A DNA stretch of 64,000 bases from AP-15 sp963703665 (GCA_963703665.1 CAVPFB010000005.1:62001-126000); one strand, 5' to 3'; shown: positions 28,708 to 38,645, counted from the stretch's first letter. The notes: generated by a model from the sequence alone, not told the origin. Program-made: numbers and translations.

Positions 28708-29463
28708 ATGAGCTTTGTAGGCCGCATCATTTCGAGCGCTCGCGAGCTGTCCTTCGGCGGTCCGCTCGGGGCTTTGCTCGATCGCGCCGCGCGCCACATC
28801 CTACACTGGCACGGACCCGGCCATGGCGAGCGAGCGCAGGCCGATCCGCATCGCCGGATTGCATTCACGATCGCGGTCGTCGCCCTGGGCGCCAAGATGG
28901 CCAGGGCCGACGGCGCCGTCACTCGCGAGGAGGTCGCCGCCTTTCGCGAGGTCTTTCAAATCCCGCCGGGCGAGGAGGAACACGTCCGCCTGGTCTTCGA
29001 CCTGGCGCGTCGCAGCACCCACGGGTTTGAGAGTTATGCGCGGCAAGTCGGGCGCCTGTTCGCCGCTGATCGGGCGGTGCTGGAGGATCTTCTCGGCGGA
29101 TTGTTTCATATCGCGCTCTCTGATGGCTGTCTGCGCCCGGCCGAGGACGAGTATCTGCGCGAAGTCGCACGCCTCTTCGGTTTTGCCGGCGGCGACTACC
29201 TGCGCATTCGCGCGCATTACGCCGGTACCGAGGAGGTGCGGGCCGAAGATCCCCACGCCATTCTCGGCGTCGAGCCCGGCGTATCGCCGGATGCTCTTCG
29301 CGCCGCCTACCATCGCCTGGTGCGCGAGAGCCATCCCGATCTGGTCATCGCCCAAGGGCTGCCGCCCGAATGCATCGCGCTGGCAACCGCCAGAGCGGCG
29401 CGCATCAACATCGCGTACGAGCGGTTGGCGAGGGGGCATTTCGGCTCGGTCGCGCCAGGATGA
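28708..29463 (+). CDS. DjlA-like protein: TerB region plus C-terminal J domain
   Basis: A 251-residue co-chaperone-like protein. Residues 50-170 form a TerB-like helical region (GAKMARADGAVTREEVAAF; LSDGCLRPAEDEYLREVARLFG). The last 60 residues are a J domain (DPHAILGVEPGVSPDALRAAYHRLV) with the essential HPD in ESHPDLV, which stimulates DnaK. This order is that of DjlA, but there is only a weak hydrophobic N-terminus, so membrane anchoring is uncertain. The start at 28708 was chosen for its position; a GTG/ATG at 28627 is possible. The stop overlaps the amidase start (ATGA), a pairing common in alphaproteobacteria. Confidence 0.85.
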   Translation: MSFVGRIISSARELSFGGPLGALLDRAARHILHWHGPGHGERAQADPHRRIAFTIAVVALGAKMARADGAVTREEVAAFREVFQIPPGEEEHVRLVFDLARRSTHGFESYARQVGRLFAADRAVLEDLLGGLFHIALSDGCLRPAEDEYLREVARLFGFAGGDYLRIRAHYAGTEEVRAEDPHAILGVEPGVSPDALRAAYHRLVRESHPDLVIAQGLPPECIALATARAARINIAYERLARGHFGSVAPG

Positions 29464-30191
29464 TCGTTCCGGCGATCCGCGAGAGGCCCTCGCCCAACCA
29501 CGACCGCCGGGGCGAGCCGCTGCGCATCGACATGCTGGTGCTGCATTATACCGGGATGCAAAGCGCCGAGGCGGCGCTCGATCGGCTGTGCGACCCAGCC
29601 GCGCGGGTCAGCGCACATTATGTCGTCGACGAGGATGGCGCGGTTTGGCGGCTCGTCCCCGAGGCGCGGCGCGCGTTTCACGCCGGGCTGTCGTGCTGGC
29701 AGGGCGAGCGCGACCTTAATTTTGTGTCGATCGGGGTCGAGATCGTCAATCCTGGCCACGAATGGGGCTACCGCCGGTTTGCCGAAATGCAGATGGCGGC
29801 GGTCGAATGGCTGTGCGCCGGGATTCTGTCCCGCCACCCGATCCCGCCATTTCGGGTCGTCGGCCATTCCGACATCGCGCCCGACCGCAAGACCGATCCC
29901 GGCGAACTCTTCGACTGGCAGCGCCTTGCCCGCGCCGGCGTCGGCATCTGGCCGGAACCGTGCCGCCGAGGGCGGCACGACGAGGCCGACCGCACCCGCG
30001 CCGTGGCCGATCTGGCCGCGATCGGCTACTGCGTCGCGCCGCGCGGCGATGGGCCCGCGATCGAGGCGCTGGCCGTTGCCGCCTTTCAGCGCCGCTTTCG
30101 TCCGGCCCGCGTTGACGGCGTGATCGACGGAGAGACCGCGCTGCGCCTCGCCGAAGTGCAGGCCGCCTTTGCCCGGTCGCGCGCAGCATAG
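29460..30191 (+). CDS. N-acetylmuramoyl-L-alanine amidase, AmiD/Amidase_2 type with peptidoglycan-binding tail
   Basis: A 243-residue zinc amidase that cuts the MurNAc-L-Ala bond of peptidoglycan fragments. Amidase_2 signatures: MLVLHYTGM (zinc His), SAHYVVDEDG, and VVGHSDIAPDRKTDPG (second zinc His and catalytic region). The C-terminal 65 residues read as a PG_binding_1 helix bundle (AVAAFQRRFRP; GVIDGETALRL). There is no signal peptide, so it probably works in the cytoplasm on recycled fragments, as AmpD does. It is translationally coupled to the DjlA-like gene. Confidence 0.85.
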   Translation: MIVPAIRERPSPNHDRRGEPLRIDMLVLHYTGMQSAEAALDRLCDPAARVSAHYVVDEDGAVWRLVPEARRAFHAGLSCWQGERDLNFVSIGVEIVNPGHEWGYRRFAEMQMAAVEWLCAGILSRHPIPPFRVVGHSDIAPDRKTDPGELFDWQRLARAGVGIWPEPCRRGRHDEADRTRAVADLAAIGYCVAPRGDGPAIEALAVAAFQRRFRPARVDGVIDGETALRLAEVQAAFARSRAA

Positions 30192-30252
30192 GCCGCCCGC
30201 CTCGGGCCTTTAATCGTCTCTGCGCCGATCCGAAACAACGCGGCGACAGGCC

Positions 30253-30651
30253 CTAGTTGAGGCGCGAGGGACGGCGGCGCTCGCCTTGGCGGCGAACGAT
30301 CTGGCCGGCCTGATGGTGGGCGATCCGCCACATCCCGTCCTCGCGGACGAACAGGTTGCTGGCGGCGAGGCTGCCGCCATCGAGCTCCTCCTCGCACAGC
30401 ACCAGGGCGACGTCCCCGTAGAGCATGACGCGCTCGTCGTAACAGGCGATGCGCGGCGCGTCCGGGTTGGACGAAATCCCGCTCCAGCTCGATATGATCG
30501 CCTCCCGGCCGGTCAGCGCAGTCCATCCCGGGTGCAGACAGGCGACCGGCGCGCGCTGCGCCCACACGTCGGCCATGGCGGCGACATCGCGCATCGTGAA
30601 CGCGCGGTAAAATTCGAGATTGGCGGCCAGTACCGCATCGTGGTCGGTCAT
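30253..30651 (-). CDS. Nuclear transport factor 2 / SnoaL-like small protein
   Basis: A 132-residue protein of the NTF2-like fold used by SnoaL and DUF4440 families. Family text: the N-terminal helix LAANLEFYRAFTMRDVAAMADVW, then HPGWTALTGREAI and the strand pair ALVLCEEELDG and MWRIAHHQAGQ. The ATG at 30651 places the first helix correctly; ATGs upstream add 38 basic residues. These proteins are enzymes or ligand binders of varied function and no substrate can be inferred. Confidence 0.8.
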   Translation of the reverse strand: MTDHDAVLAANLEFYRAFTMRDVAAMADVWAQRAPVACLHPGWTALTGREAIISSWSGISSNPDAPRIACYDERVMLYGDVALVLCEEELDGGSLAASNLFVREDGMWRIAHHQAGQIVRRQGERRRPSRLN

Positions 30652-31027
30652 CGCTGATCCCTGTGAGCTGGTTCGCGGGGCCTTTTGACAGCATAGAGCT
30701 GCAAGGTTGCGTGCACCACGCGTCCGACGACGACGATGCCGGAGGTGGCGCTGGATGCAGCACATTATTGCCCAAGAAGGCGGCAGTCAGGCAGCTCCCG
30801 CGTCCCTTTCGCTGAGATGACGATCAGCCTTTCAAGCCGCCGATACCCAAGCGCTGCGCCTGGTTCGCCGGTTTTATCGGGTCATCGGTCATCGGCTGGA
30901 GCGACTGCCCAATATTCGCGGCGACGACGCTCGACCCGGAATGCGCGCACCGGTGCCGAGCTTGGCCTCGATTTTGCTCCGCTGCATCACGCAAACCGAC
31001 AGCAACCGCATCTTGAAGGGGATTTTT
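30652..31027. other. Intergenic region upstream of urtA
   Basis: About 375 bases between the divergent NTF2-like gene and urtA. It must carry the urt promoter, but no clear sigma54 (GG-N10-GC) or NtrC/NAC-type site stood out, although urea transporters are usually nitrogen-controlled. Confidence 0.35.
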
Positions 31028-32377
31028 ATGCCGTCCGAAGGCTTCACCATCGACCGTCGTCAGCTTGGGGTGCTCGGTGCCGGCTTGGCGGTGGCCGCCT
31101 CCGGCCTGGGCGCGATCGCCGACCTGGTGCCGCAGGCCAAAGCAGCCCCGGCCGCGCCCGAGACCGGGCCGATCAAGGTTGGCATCCTGCACTCGCTCTC
31201 CGGCACCATGGCGATCAGCGAGGCGCCGCTCAAGGACGTGATGATGATGCTGATCGCCGAACAAAACAAAAAGGGCGGCATCATGGGCCGGACAATCCAG
31301 CCGGTGGTGGTCGACCCCGCCTCCAACTGGCCGCTGTTCGCCGAGAAGGCGCGGCAATTGCTCGCAGTCGACAAGGTGGCCGCGGTCTTCGGCTGCTGGA
31401 CCTCGGTTTCGCGAAAATCGGTGCTGCCGGTCTTCGAGCAGTTGAACGGCATCCTGTTGTACCCGGTGCAATACGAGGGCCAGGAGTGCAGCCGCAACGT
31501 GTTCTACACCGGTGCAGCGCCAAACCAGCAGGCGATCCCGGCGGTCGATTACCTGATGAACCAGGTTGGGGTGAAGCGCTGGGTTCTGGAGGGCACCGAC
31601 TACGTCTACCCGCGCACGACCAACAAGATCCTCGAAGCCTATCTGAAGTCGAAGGGCGTAGCACCCGCCGATTTGATGATCAATTACACGCCGTTCGGCT
31701 ATTCCGACTGGCAGGCCGAGGTCGCTAAGATCAAGGGGTTCGGCTCGGCCGGCAAGAAGACTGCGGTGGTCTCGACGATCAACGGCGACGCCAACGTGCC
31801 GTTCTACAAGGAGCTCGGCAACCAGGGCATCAAGGCGACCGACATCCCGGTCGTCGCGTTCAGTGTCGGCGAACAAGAACTTTCCGGCATAGACACAAAG
31901 CCGCTGGTCGGCCATCTCGCGGCCTGGAACTATTTCGAGAGCGTCGACACCCCGCTCAACAAGGAAGTGGTCGCTGACTTCAAGAAGTTCGTGAACAACG
32001 ACAAGCGCGTATTCAACGATCCGATGGAGGCCCACTACATCGGCTTCAACATGTGGGTGAAGGCCGTCGAGAAGGCCGGCGGCACCGATCACGACGCGGT
32101 GATCGATGCGATGATCGGCGTCGCGCATCCCAACCTGACCGGCGATTACGCGACGATGATGCCGAATCATCATTTGACCAAGCCCGTGCTGATCGGCGAG
32201 GTTCAAGGCAACGGGATGTTCAACGTGGTGTGGCAGACGCCCGGCCTGGTCGTTGCCCAGCCCTGGTCGCCCTATCTGCCGGAAAGCAAGAATCTGATCG
32301 GCGACTGGCTGCCGCCGATGTCCTGCGGCAGCTATGACGTCGTTGCCGGCAAATGCCTGGGGAAGGGCAAGGCCTGA
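31028..32377 (+). CDS. urtA: Urea/short-chain amide ABC transporter, substrate-binding protein UrtA
   Basis: Periplasmic binding protein of 449 residues that captures urea or short-chain amides. The N-terminus has a Tat-type signal (DRRQLGVLGAGLAVAASG) ending near AKAAPAA, then the mature start PIKVGILHSLSGTMA typical of UrtA/AmiC. Further family markers are AVFGCWTSVSRKSVLPVFE and YPVQYEGQE. The ATG at 31028 is chosen because it begins immediately before the signal peptide; the frame is open 87 bases upstream. Unlike the four downstream genes of the operon, this one reads cleanly from end to end. Confidence 0.9.
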   Translation: MPSEGFTIDRRQLGVLGAGLAVAASGLGAIADLVPQAKAAPAAPETGPIKVGILHSLSGTMAISEAPLKDVMMMLIAEQNKKGGIMGRTIQPVVVDPASNWPLFAEKARQLLAVDKVAAVFGCWTSVSRKSVLPVFEQLNGILLYPVQYEGQECSRNVFYTGAAPNQQAIPAVDYLMNQVGVKRWVLEGTDYVYPRTTNKILEAYLKSKGVAPADLMINYTPFGYSDWQAEVAKIKGFGSAGKKTAVVSTINGDANVPFYKELGNQGIKATDIPVVAFSVGEQELSGIDTKPLVGHLAAWNYFESVDTPLNKEVVADFKKFVNNDKRVFNDPMEAHYIGFNMWVKAVEKAGGTDHDAVIDAMIGVAHPNLTGDYATMMPNHHLTKPVLIGEVQGNGMFNVVWQTPGLVVAQPWSPYLPESKNLIGDWLPPMSCGSYDVVAGKCLGKGKA

Positions 32378-32392
32378 TCAACATGTGCGGCG

Positions 32393-34031
32393 GCAGCGGC
32401 GAGTGCCGGCGGCGCCTGCGCTTGTTGCTGCACGGCCTGGCGCCCGGCGCGCTGTCTGATGCTGATGTTGGCGACTGACCGGGCCGGCGATCGCCGGCGG
32501 CGATCCGTTCGCGCGACATCGCCGCGTCAAATTTCGATACGGTGGCCCACGGAGTGTCGGTGCTGGCCGTTTCGGGCAACCCGCGCGCCATCCCGGTCAT
32601 CGATGCGCTGCGCGATGGCCAAGTTGTTCGCCTGGCGTTGGCCGCGACCGGACGCGCCGCTTTACATCCACGACTGCCAAGGGCTTTGTCGATGCCCGCA
32701 CCGGCGCTCCGGTGGCGGCCCCGCCGCCGATCAATCTGCGGCGGTCATCGTCAACGATTCGGTGCGCTCGGCCATCGCGACCGGCGAAGGCGCGCTCGGC
32801 CTGACCTCGCCACAGCGGGCGAGTGCGGCTCGCTGCGGCGGAGGCGCTCTTTCAGTCGGCCGAGGCCGACGCGCTGCCGTTGATCGACCGGGCCTTGGCC
32901 GGCGAACGCGACCCGGCCGTTGCCGACATGCTGCGCGAGGCACGCGCCGCGGCGCTGTTGAAATCCGGTACCGGCGACGTCTCGGCGCGGCTCGCTGCGG
33001 TTCACGGAGCTGGCGGCGCGGGCAGATCTGTCGACGCGCAGTCTGCTCGCGTCGCTGCAAGGGCAGCCGGCTCCGGTCGCGGCGGCGATCGGCAAGGAGC
33101 GATCCGCGACATCGATCGCCGCCTGCAACTCTGGGGCCTGCTCGAAAACGTCTATTACGGCATTAGCCTTGGCGCCGTGCTGTTGCTGGCGGCCGCCGGG
33201 CTGGCGATCACCTTCGGGGTGATGGGCGTCATCAACATGGCGCACGGCGAGATGGTGATGATCGGAGCCTACACCACCTTCGTCGTGCAGCAGGTGATCG
33301 AGGCCTTCGCCCCGGCGCTGACCAATTCGGCCTGCTGTTTGCGGTGCCGGCGGCCTTTCTGGTGGCGGGCGCGCTCGGGGTGTTGATCGAACGGGCGCTT
33401 ATTCGTTTCTTGTACGGGCGGCCGTTGGAGACCCTGCTCGCCACCTGGGGCCTCAGCCTGATCCTGCAGCAGGCGGTGCGCAGCATTTTCGGTCCGACCA
33501 ACCAGGATGTGTCCTCGCCCGCCGTGGATGAGCGGCGCGGTGAACCTCGGCGGGCTCACTCTGACGGTTAACCGGCTGTGGATCATTCTGTTCGCGGCGC
33601 TGGTGCTCGGCGCCCTGATGGCAGCGCTGCGCTGGGGCGGGCTCGGGCGCAGCATCCGCGCGGTCATGCAGAACCGGCGCATGGCCGCGGTGATGGGCAT
33701 CCGCACCCGGCTGATCGACGCGCTGACTTTCGGCCTCGGCTCCGGCATCGCCGGCATCGCCGGGGTGGCGCTGAGCCAGATCGACAATGTCAGCCCCAAT
33801 CTCGGCCAGAATTACATCATCGACAGTTTCATGGTGGTGGTGCTGGGCGGCGTCGGCAATTTGTGGGGCACGGTGGTCGGCGCCATGACGCTCGGGGTGG
33901 TCGACAAATTGGTCGAACCCTTCGCCGGCGCGGTGCTGGGCAAGATCCTCGTGCTCGTGTTGCTGATCCTGTTCATCCAGCGTCGGCCGCGTGGTCTGTT
34001 CCCACTCAAGGGGCGGGTGGCGGAGGCGTGA
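32393..34031 (+). pseudogene. urtB: Urea ABC transporter permease UrtB, many frameshifts
   Basis: Inner-membrane permease subunit. Conserved segments appear in sequence but in different frames: SVLAVSGNPRAIPVIDALRDG, AVIVNDSVRSAIATGEGALG, RLAAAEALFQSAEADALPL, ISLGAVLLLAAAGLAITFG, RFLYGRPLETLLATWGLSL, then an unbroken last 170 residues (MAAVMGIRTRLIDALTFGLG to GLFPLKGRVAEA). At least eight frame changes occur between about 32480 and 33540. No large block is missing, so the gene was once complete. The start near 32393 is uncertain. The stop overlaps the urtC ATG (ATGA). Confidence 0.8.
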
Positions 34032-35167
34032 TGCGCGGCGGACCGCGGACCAGCGACCGTGACGCTGACCGGCTGCGTTGCTCGGGCGGCGCGGCGCTGA
34101 TGGCGGCTCTGAACCTCGCTGACCCCGCCGGCGAGCGCGGTGCATGTCCCAGCCTTCGCGATCTCGCTGGCCGGCAAGTATCTTTGTTACGCGCTGCTGG
34201 CGCTCGCGGTCGATCTGGTGTGGGGCTATGCCGGCATTCTGACCCTGGGCCATGCCGCTTTCTTTGCCCTGGGCGGTTACGCGATGGGCATGTACCTGAT
34301 GCGCGAGATCGGCACCCGCGGCGTCTATGCCGACCCGATCCTGCCCGACTTCATGGTGTTCCTGGGCTGGAAGCATGCTGCCCTGGTACTGGCACGGGTT
34401 CAACCATTTCGGCTTCGCCTTGGCGATGGCGATGCTGGTGCCCGGCGTGTTGGCCGCGGTGTTCGGCTGGTTCGCGTTCCGCTCGCGGGTCACCGGCGTC
34501 TACCTGTCGATCATCACCCAGGCGCTGACCTATGCGCTGATGCTCGCGTTCTTCCGCAACGACATGGGGTTCGGTGGCAACAACGGAATGACCGATTTCA
34601 AGGACATCTTCGGCGTCCCGCTCGGCCGGGATAGCACGTCGGTCGGGTTGATGCTTGTCACCGCCGCTGTGCTCTCAGCGGCGCTCCTGCTGGCGCGCGC
34701 GCATCACCGGCTCGCGCTTCGGCAAGGTGCTGATCGCGGTGCGCGACGCGGAAGCACGCACCCGATTCCTCGGCTATCGTCCGGAATCCTACAAACTTTC
34801 GGTCTGGGTGGTCTCGGCAGTAATCGCCGGGATCGGCGGCGCGCTGTACGTGCCGCAGGTCGGTATCATCAACCCCTCGGAGTTCGCGCCCGGCAATTCG
34901 ATCGAGGCGGTGATCTGGGTCGCAGTCGGCGGGCGCGGCACGCTGTCGGGCGCGATCCTCGGCGCGGTTCTAGTCAATCTCGGCAAGACCTGGCTGACCA
35001 GCGCCTTGCCCGAAATCTGGTTGTTCGCGATCGGCACGCTGTTCATCGTCGTCACGGTGTTCCTGCCGCGCGGCATCATCGGCCTGTTCGCCGCGCATCG
35101 GCCGACGATCGCGGCGCGACCGGCAGTCGGCGGCGGCCGAGGCGGCGGCGCGGGAGGCGACGGATGA
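34031..35167 (+). pseudogene. urtC: Urea ABC transporter permease UrtC, frameshifted
   Basis: Second permease subunit. The text FAISLAGKYLCYALLALAVD, WGYAGILTLGHAAFFALGGY, VTGVYLSIITQALTYALMLA and VGIINPSEFAPGNSIEAVIW is that of UrtC. Frame changes occur at about 34115-34140, 34375 and 34695; everything between and after is intact, ending RPTIAARPAVGGG. If repaired, the product is about 375 residues. The last codon overlaps the urtD start (ATGA), so the original operon packing is preserved even though the reading frame is not. Confidence 0.8.
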
Positions 35168-35911
35168 GCGAGCCGCCGCTGCTCTGTCTCGACGGCGTCA
35201 CGGTTTCCTTCGACGGCTTCAAGGCGCTGAACGAGCTGTCCCTGGTGCTCGAAACGGGCGAGATGCGGGCGGTGATCGGCCCCAACGGGGCCGGCAAGAC
35301 GACGATGATGGACGTGATCACCGGCAAGACGAGACCCGATTCCGGACGCGTCGTGTTCGGCGTCGATACGGACCTCACGCGGCTCGACGAATCGGCCATC
35401 GCCCGGCTCGGCATCGGCCGCAAGTTCCAGCAGGCCGACGGTGTTCGAGCCGCTGTCGGTGCGGGAGAACCTGCTGTTGGCGCTGGCCGGCGACCGCAGC
35501 CCGCGGTTTGCGCTGTGGGCGCGCGAGACCCCGGCGGAGCGGGCGCGGATCGAGGAGACTTCTGGCGACGATACGCCTCGCGCGCCGAGCGCGATCGGCG
35601 CGCCGGCGAACTGTCGCACGGCCAGAAGCAATGGCTGGAGATCGGCATGCTGCTGGCCCAGGAGCCGAAATTGCTGCTGGTCGACGAGCCGGCCGCCGGC
35701 ATGACGGACGCGGAGACCGCGCAGACGGCCGAATTGCTGCGCGAGATCAACCGCAGCCGCAGCCTGGTCGTGGTCGAGCACGACATGGCCTTCGTGCGCA
35801 GCCTCGGAGCGCGGGTCACGGTGCTGCACGAGGGCGCGGTGCTGGCCGAAGGCTCGATCGATCATGTCCAGAACAGATCCGCGCGTGATCGAAGTCTATC
35901 TCGGTCGCTGA
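35164..35911 (+). pseudogene. urtD: Urea ABC transporter ATPase UrtD, frameshifted
   Basis: Cytoplasmic ATPase subunit. The first 95 residues are clean and include Walker A (IGPNGAGKTTMM). Then the frame shifts near 35440 (VFEPLSVRENLLLALAGD continues in another frame), again near 35560-35600, and returns for GELSHGQKQWLEIGMLLAQE (signature-like) and LLLVDEPAAGM (Walker B). A single extra A near 35873 breaks the end; removing it restores DPRVIEVYLGR and a TGA at 35909-35911, three bases before urtE. It is a complete gene with about four lesions. Confidence 0.8.
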
Positions 35912-35914
35912 ACC

Positions 35915-36614
35915 ATGCTGTCGGTCGAAGCGGTCGATCTCTATTACGGGGCAAGCCAGGTCGCTGCGCCGGGTCAGCCTGACCGCGAAAAAGGGCGAGG
36001 TCACCTGCATCCTCGGCCGCAACGGCGTCGGCAAGACCAGCCTGTTGCGCGCGATCTTCGGGCTGCACCCGATCCGCGCCGGCCGCATCGCTGGGAGGAT
36101 CGCGAACTGACCGCGCTGGCGCCGTACCAGCGGGCGCGCGCCGGCCTGGCGCTGGTGCCGCAAGGCCGCGAGATATTTGCGCGGCTGACCGTAGCGGAAA
36201 ACCTCGCGACCGGCTTTGCGCCGTTGCCGCGCAATCTGCGTCATATCTCCGACGAGATCTTCGCGCTGTTTCCGGGCTTGAAGGACATGTTGCGGACGGC
36301 GCGGCGGCGACCTCTCCGGCGGCCAGCAGCAGCAGCTGGCGATCGCCCGCGCGCTGGTCACCCGACCGCGGCTATTGGTCCTCGACGAGCCGACCGAAGG
36401 CATCCAGCCCTCGATCATCAAGGAGATCGCGCGCGTCATCGAGCGCCTCGCCGAGCGCGGCGACATGGCGATGCTGCTCGTCGAGCAGTACTTCGAATTC
36501 GCCCGTGACCTCGCGGTCGTCCTACCTGGTGATGGTAGCGCGGCGAAGATCGTGCTGCCGGCCGCCGTGCCGACATGAACGAAGCGGCGGTGCGCCAGCT
36601 ACCTGACGGTATAA
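35915..36614 (+). pseudogene. urtE: Urea ABC transporter ATPase UrtE, frameshifted
   Basis: Second ATPase of the transporter. The start MLSVEAVDLYYGASQ is clean, then frame changes occur near 35965, 36085, 36300 and 36515. Conserved text across frames: CILGRNGVGKTSLLRAIFG (Walker A), ALVPQGREIFARLTVAENL, LSGGQQQQLAIARAL, LLVLDEPTEGIQPSII (Walker B) and LLVEQYFEFARDLA. The natural C-terminus MNEAAVR...YLTV with TAA at 36612-36614 is present in the shifted frame. No urease genes follow, so the transporter is not linked to a ureolytic cluster here. Confidence 0.8.
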
Positions 36615-36705
36615 CCCCGACCAGCGAGCGCCTGATCAAGCCGCCCGCTGGTCGGAGAAGTGGCGCTGTCCGCGGCCAAATTGCCGATGGCTTCGCCGAG
36701 TTCGG

Positions 36706-37425
36706 TCAGCCCGTCTCGACGGTCGGGGTGAAGATGTATCCGGTGCCGCGCACCGTCTTGATCATCGACGGCCTCTGCGGGTCGTCCTCAAGTTTCCGGC
36801 GAAGACGCCCGACCTGGACGTCGATTGTCCGGTCGAACGGCCCGGCCTCGCGATTGCGTGCCAGATCCAACAGCCTGTCACGGGTCAACACCTGATTGGC
36901 ATTGTTAACGAAGGCCGCGAGCAGATCGAACTCGCCCGTGGTCAGCCGAACCTCCTTACCCGCCGGCGAAAACAGCTCGCGGCTTGAAAGATCGAGGTTC
37001 CAGCCGGCAAACCGCGCCTTCGACGGCGGCGGCGGCGGCCGGTCTCCGGTCCGGCTCGACACGCGACGCAGCACGCTCTTGACGCGAGCCAGCAGCTCGC
37101 GCAGGTGGAACGGCTTTGGCAGATAGTCGTCGGCTCCCATTTCGAGACCGATGATGCGGTCGACGGTTTCGCCGCGCCCGGTCAGGATGATAATTCCGAC
37201 ATTGAACTCGTCACGCAGTGAGCGGGCAAGCGTCAGCCCGTCCTCGCCTGGCAACATCAGGTCCAGGATCACGAGATCGACCGAGGACTGCGAAAAGATG
37301 CGGCGCATTCCGGTGCCATCGTGGGCGGTCGAAACCCGATATCCCTCACCCGAGAGATAATCCTGAACCACGTCGCAGATCTCTCGCTGATCGTCGACGA
37401 TCAGGATATGGCCGTTGTCACTCAT
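36706..37425 (-). CDS. OmpR-family response regulator
   Basis: A 239-residue DNA-binding response regulator. Receiver domain, residues 1-120: the acidic pair in ILIVDDQRE, phosphoacceptor Asp in LVILDLMLPGEDG, Thr in IIILTGRGE and Lys in DDYLPKPFHLRELL. The winged-helix domain occupies residues 140-235 (LTTGEFDLLAAFVNNANQVLTRDRLLDLA; GRLRRKLEDDPQRP; TVRGTGYIF). The ATG at 37425 places the receiver at residue 5; a longer start at 37509 would add low-complexity sequence. No cognate kinase is adjacent. The gene is divergent from an ECF sigma factor, and paired TTACA repeats lie between them. Confidence 0.9.
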   Translation of the reverse strand: MSDNGHILIVDDQREICDVVQDYLSGEGYRVSTAHDGTGMRRIFSQSSVDLVILDLMLPGEDGLTLARSLRDEFNVGIIILTGRGETVDRIIGLEMGADDYLPKPFHLRELLARVKSVLRRVSSRTGDRPPPPPSKARFAGWNLDLSSRELFSPAGKEVRLTTGEFDLLAAFVNNANQVLTRDRLLDLARNREAGPFDRTIDVQVGRLRRKLEDDPQRPSMIKTVRGTGYIFTPTVETG

Positions 37426-37509
37426 TTCGGTCCGCTTGACCTGCCTTGCACTGTGTCGGCCCCCGGCCGGTGCCGAGGACTCCCCAGCGTTGGAGGGAGC
37501 ATCATACAT

Positions 37510-37540
37510 ATGGTTACAAAATCTTACATAAAATCAGCCG
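37510..37540. promoter_or_regulatory. Direct TTACA repeats between response regulator and sigma factor genes
   Basis: TTACA occurs at 37514-37518 and again at 37524-37528, each followed by AT-rich bases ending in AAAATC. A 10-11 base period is the spacing used by OmpR/PhoB-type regulators, which bind direct repeats as head-to-tail dimers. It sits 89 bases upstream of the regulator start and about 100 upstream of the sigma factor start, so it could control either. Confidence 0.4.
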
Positions 37541-37630
37541 GCCTGACATTATCAGCTTACACCGCTCCGATACGTTCCGGCTTCCGGCATGGCCGTGCGT
37601 TCCGGCTGCCGCCAGCATCGGGAGCCTTCT

Positions 37631-38281
37631 GTGTCAGACACTTATGTGGCGATCCAAGCCGAGATCCCGCGCCTTCGACGTTACGCGCGGGCACTGACCC
37701 GCGATGCGACCGCCGCCGATGATCTCGTCCAGGACTGCCTCACTCGAGCCCTCTGCAAGCTGCATCTCTGGCAGAGGGGAACGGATTTGAGAGCATGGTT
37801 ATTTACAATTCTCCATAACCAATACGTCAATTACGTGCGCCGCTCCGTTCGCGAAGGAGCGGTCGTCGGCCTGAGAGATACCGAGCCGTTCCTGACACGT
37901 GCGCCTCACCAGGGACAGCGCCTCGAGCTGCGCGATCTCGACCGTGCAATCGCCAAACTCCCCGAAGAGCAGCGCGCAGCCATCCTTCTCGTCGGCTTGG
38001 AAGGTATGCGGTACGAGGAGGTCGCAGCGGTATTCGCCGTGCCCATCGGGACCATTCGCTCGCGGCTGTCGCGCGGTCGCGAAGCGCTGCGCAGGCTCAT
38101 GGAGCTCGATCCCGACGAAGCAGCCGAAACCGCAATTCCAGCCGTCTGCGCGGCAAGTCGGCGTTATTCGGGCGCCGCGGGGCGTTCTGAGATAGCAATC
38201 GATCAGATGCGCCTCGCACCGCAGCGGCGGGCGCGACATGCATCGAGATCATCTCGTCGGGCTGGTTCCTCATCTACTTGA
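37631..38281 (+). CDS. ECF-type RNA polymerase sigma factor
   Basis: Sigma factor of 216 residues from a GTG at 37631 (upstream in-frame start at 37589 possible). Region 2 is at residues 10-80 (RRYARALTRDATAADDLVQDCLTRAL; DLRAWLFTILHNQYVNYVRR). Region 4 is at about 120-175 (LPEEQRAAILLVGLEGMRYEEVAAVFAVPIGTIRSRLSRGREALR). The C-terminal 50 residues are an unusual basic, low-complexity extension that may be read-through of a shorter original end. No anti-sigma gene is adjacent, unlike most ECF systems; the divergent response regulator may take that control role. Confidence 0.85.
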   Translation: MSDTYVAIQAEIPRLRRYARALTRDATAADDLVQDCLTRALCKLHLWQRGTDLRAWLFTILHNQYVNYVRRSVREGAVVGLRDTEPFLTRAPHQGQRLELRDLDRAIAKLPEEQRAAILLVGLEGMRYEEVAAVFAVPIGTIRSRLSRGREALRRLMELDPDEAAETAIPAVCAASRRYSGAAGRSEIAIDQMRLAPQRRARHASRSSRRAGSSST

Positions 38282-38645
38282 CCTCAGAGCCACCGATTGG
38301 GAACCGTCGGCGATTTGTATTGTTGATACCATGGGCGGGCTGCCGGGCGCTCGCCTCAACCTCAGCCCGGCTTGGCAAGTCTCCCTGTCGCGGGTTTGCC
38401 AACCCGCAAACTGGCCGGAGCCGGCTTAGCCGACGCCGGCCTTTTTCTGTTAAGCTCGGGCCTGCGGAGCGCATTCCGCGGTGCGCGGGATGAGAGGGCC
38501 ATATCGGAACAGCGCATCCATGCCGGCACGACTGTTAGGCCGCGATTTCGACATGGATCTCCCGGCGTGAAGGCTTCGCTCGCTCCGAGACTTGAGCCAG
38601 TGCCTTTTCCGGCCCGCGCTGCTCGGTGACCCAGGCGGCCTTCCG
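38282..38645. other. Gene-free stretch after the sigma factor
   Basis: About 360 bases with no supportable gene. A minus-strand frame continues past the DUF4169 stop for 33 codons (to about 38545) with plausible composition but no start of its own. A GCCGGC-rich inverted repeat around 38415-38435 may be a terminator for the sigma factor gene. Confidence 0.35.

Noticed and set aside
32393..36614. Programmed frameshifting in the urt genes
   Set aside because: Far too many shifts, no slippery sites or downstream structures in common, and single inserted bases explain them.
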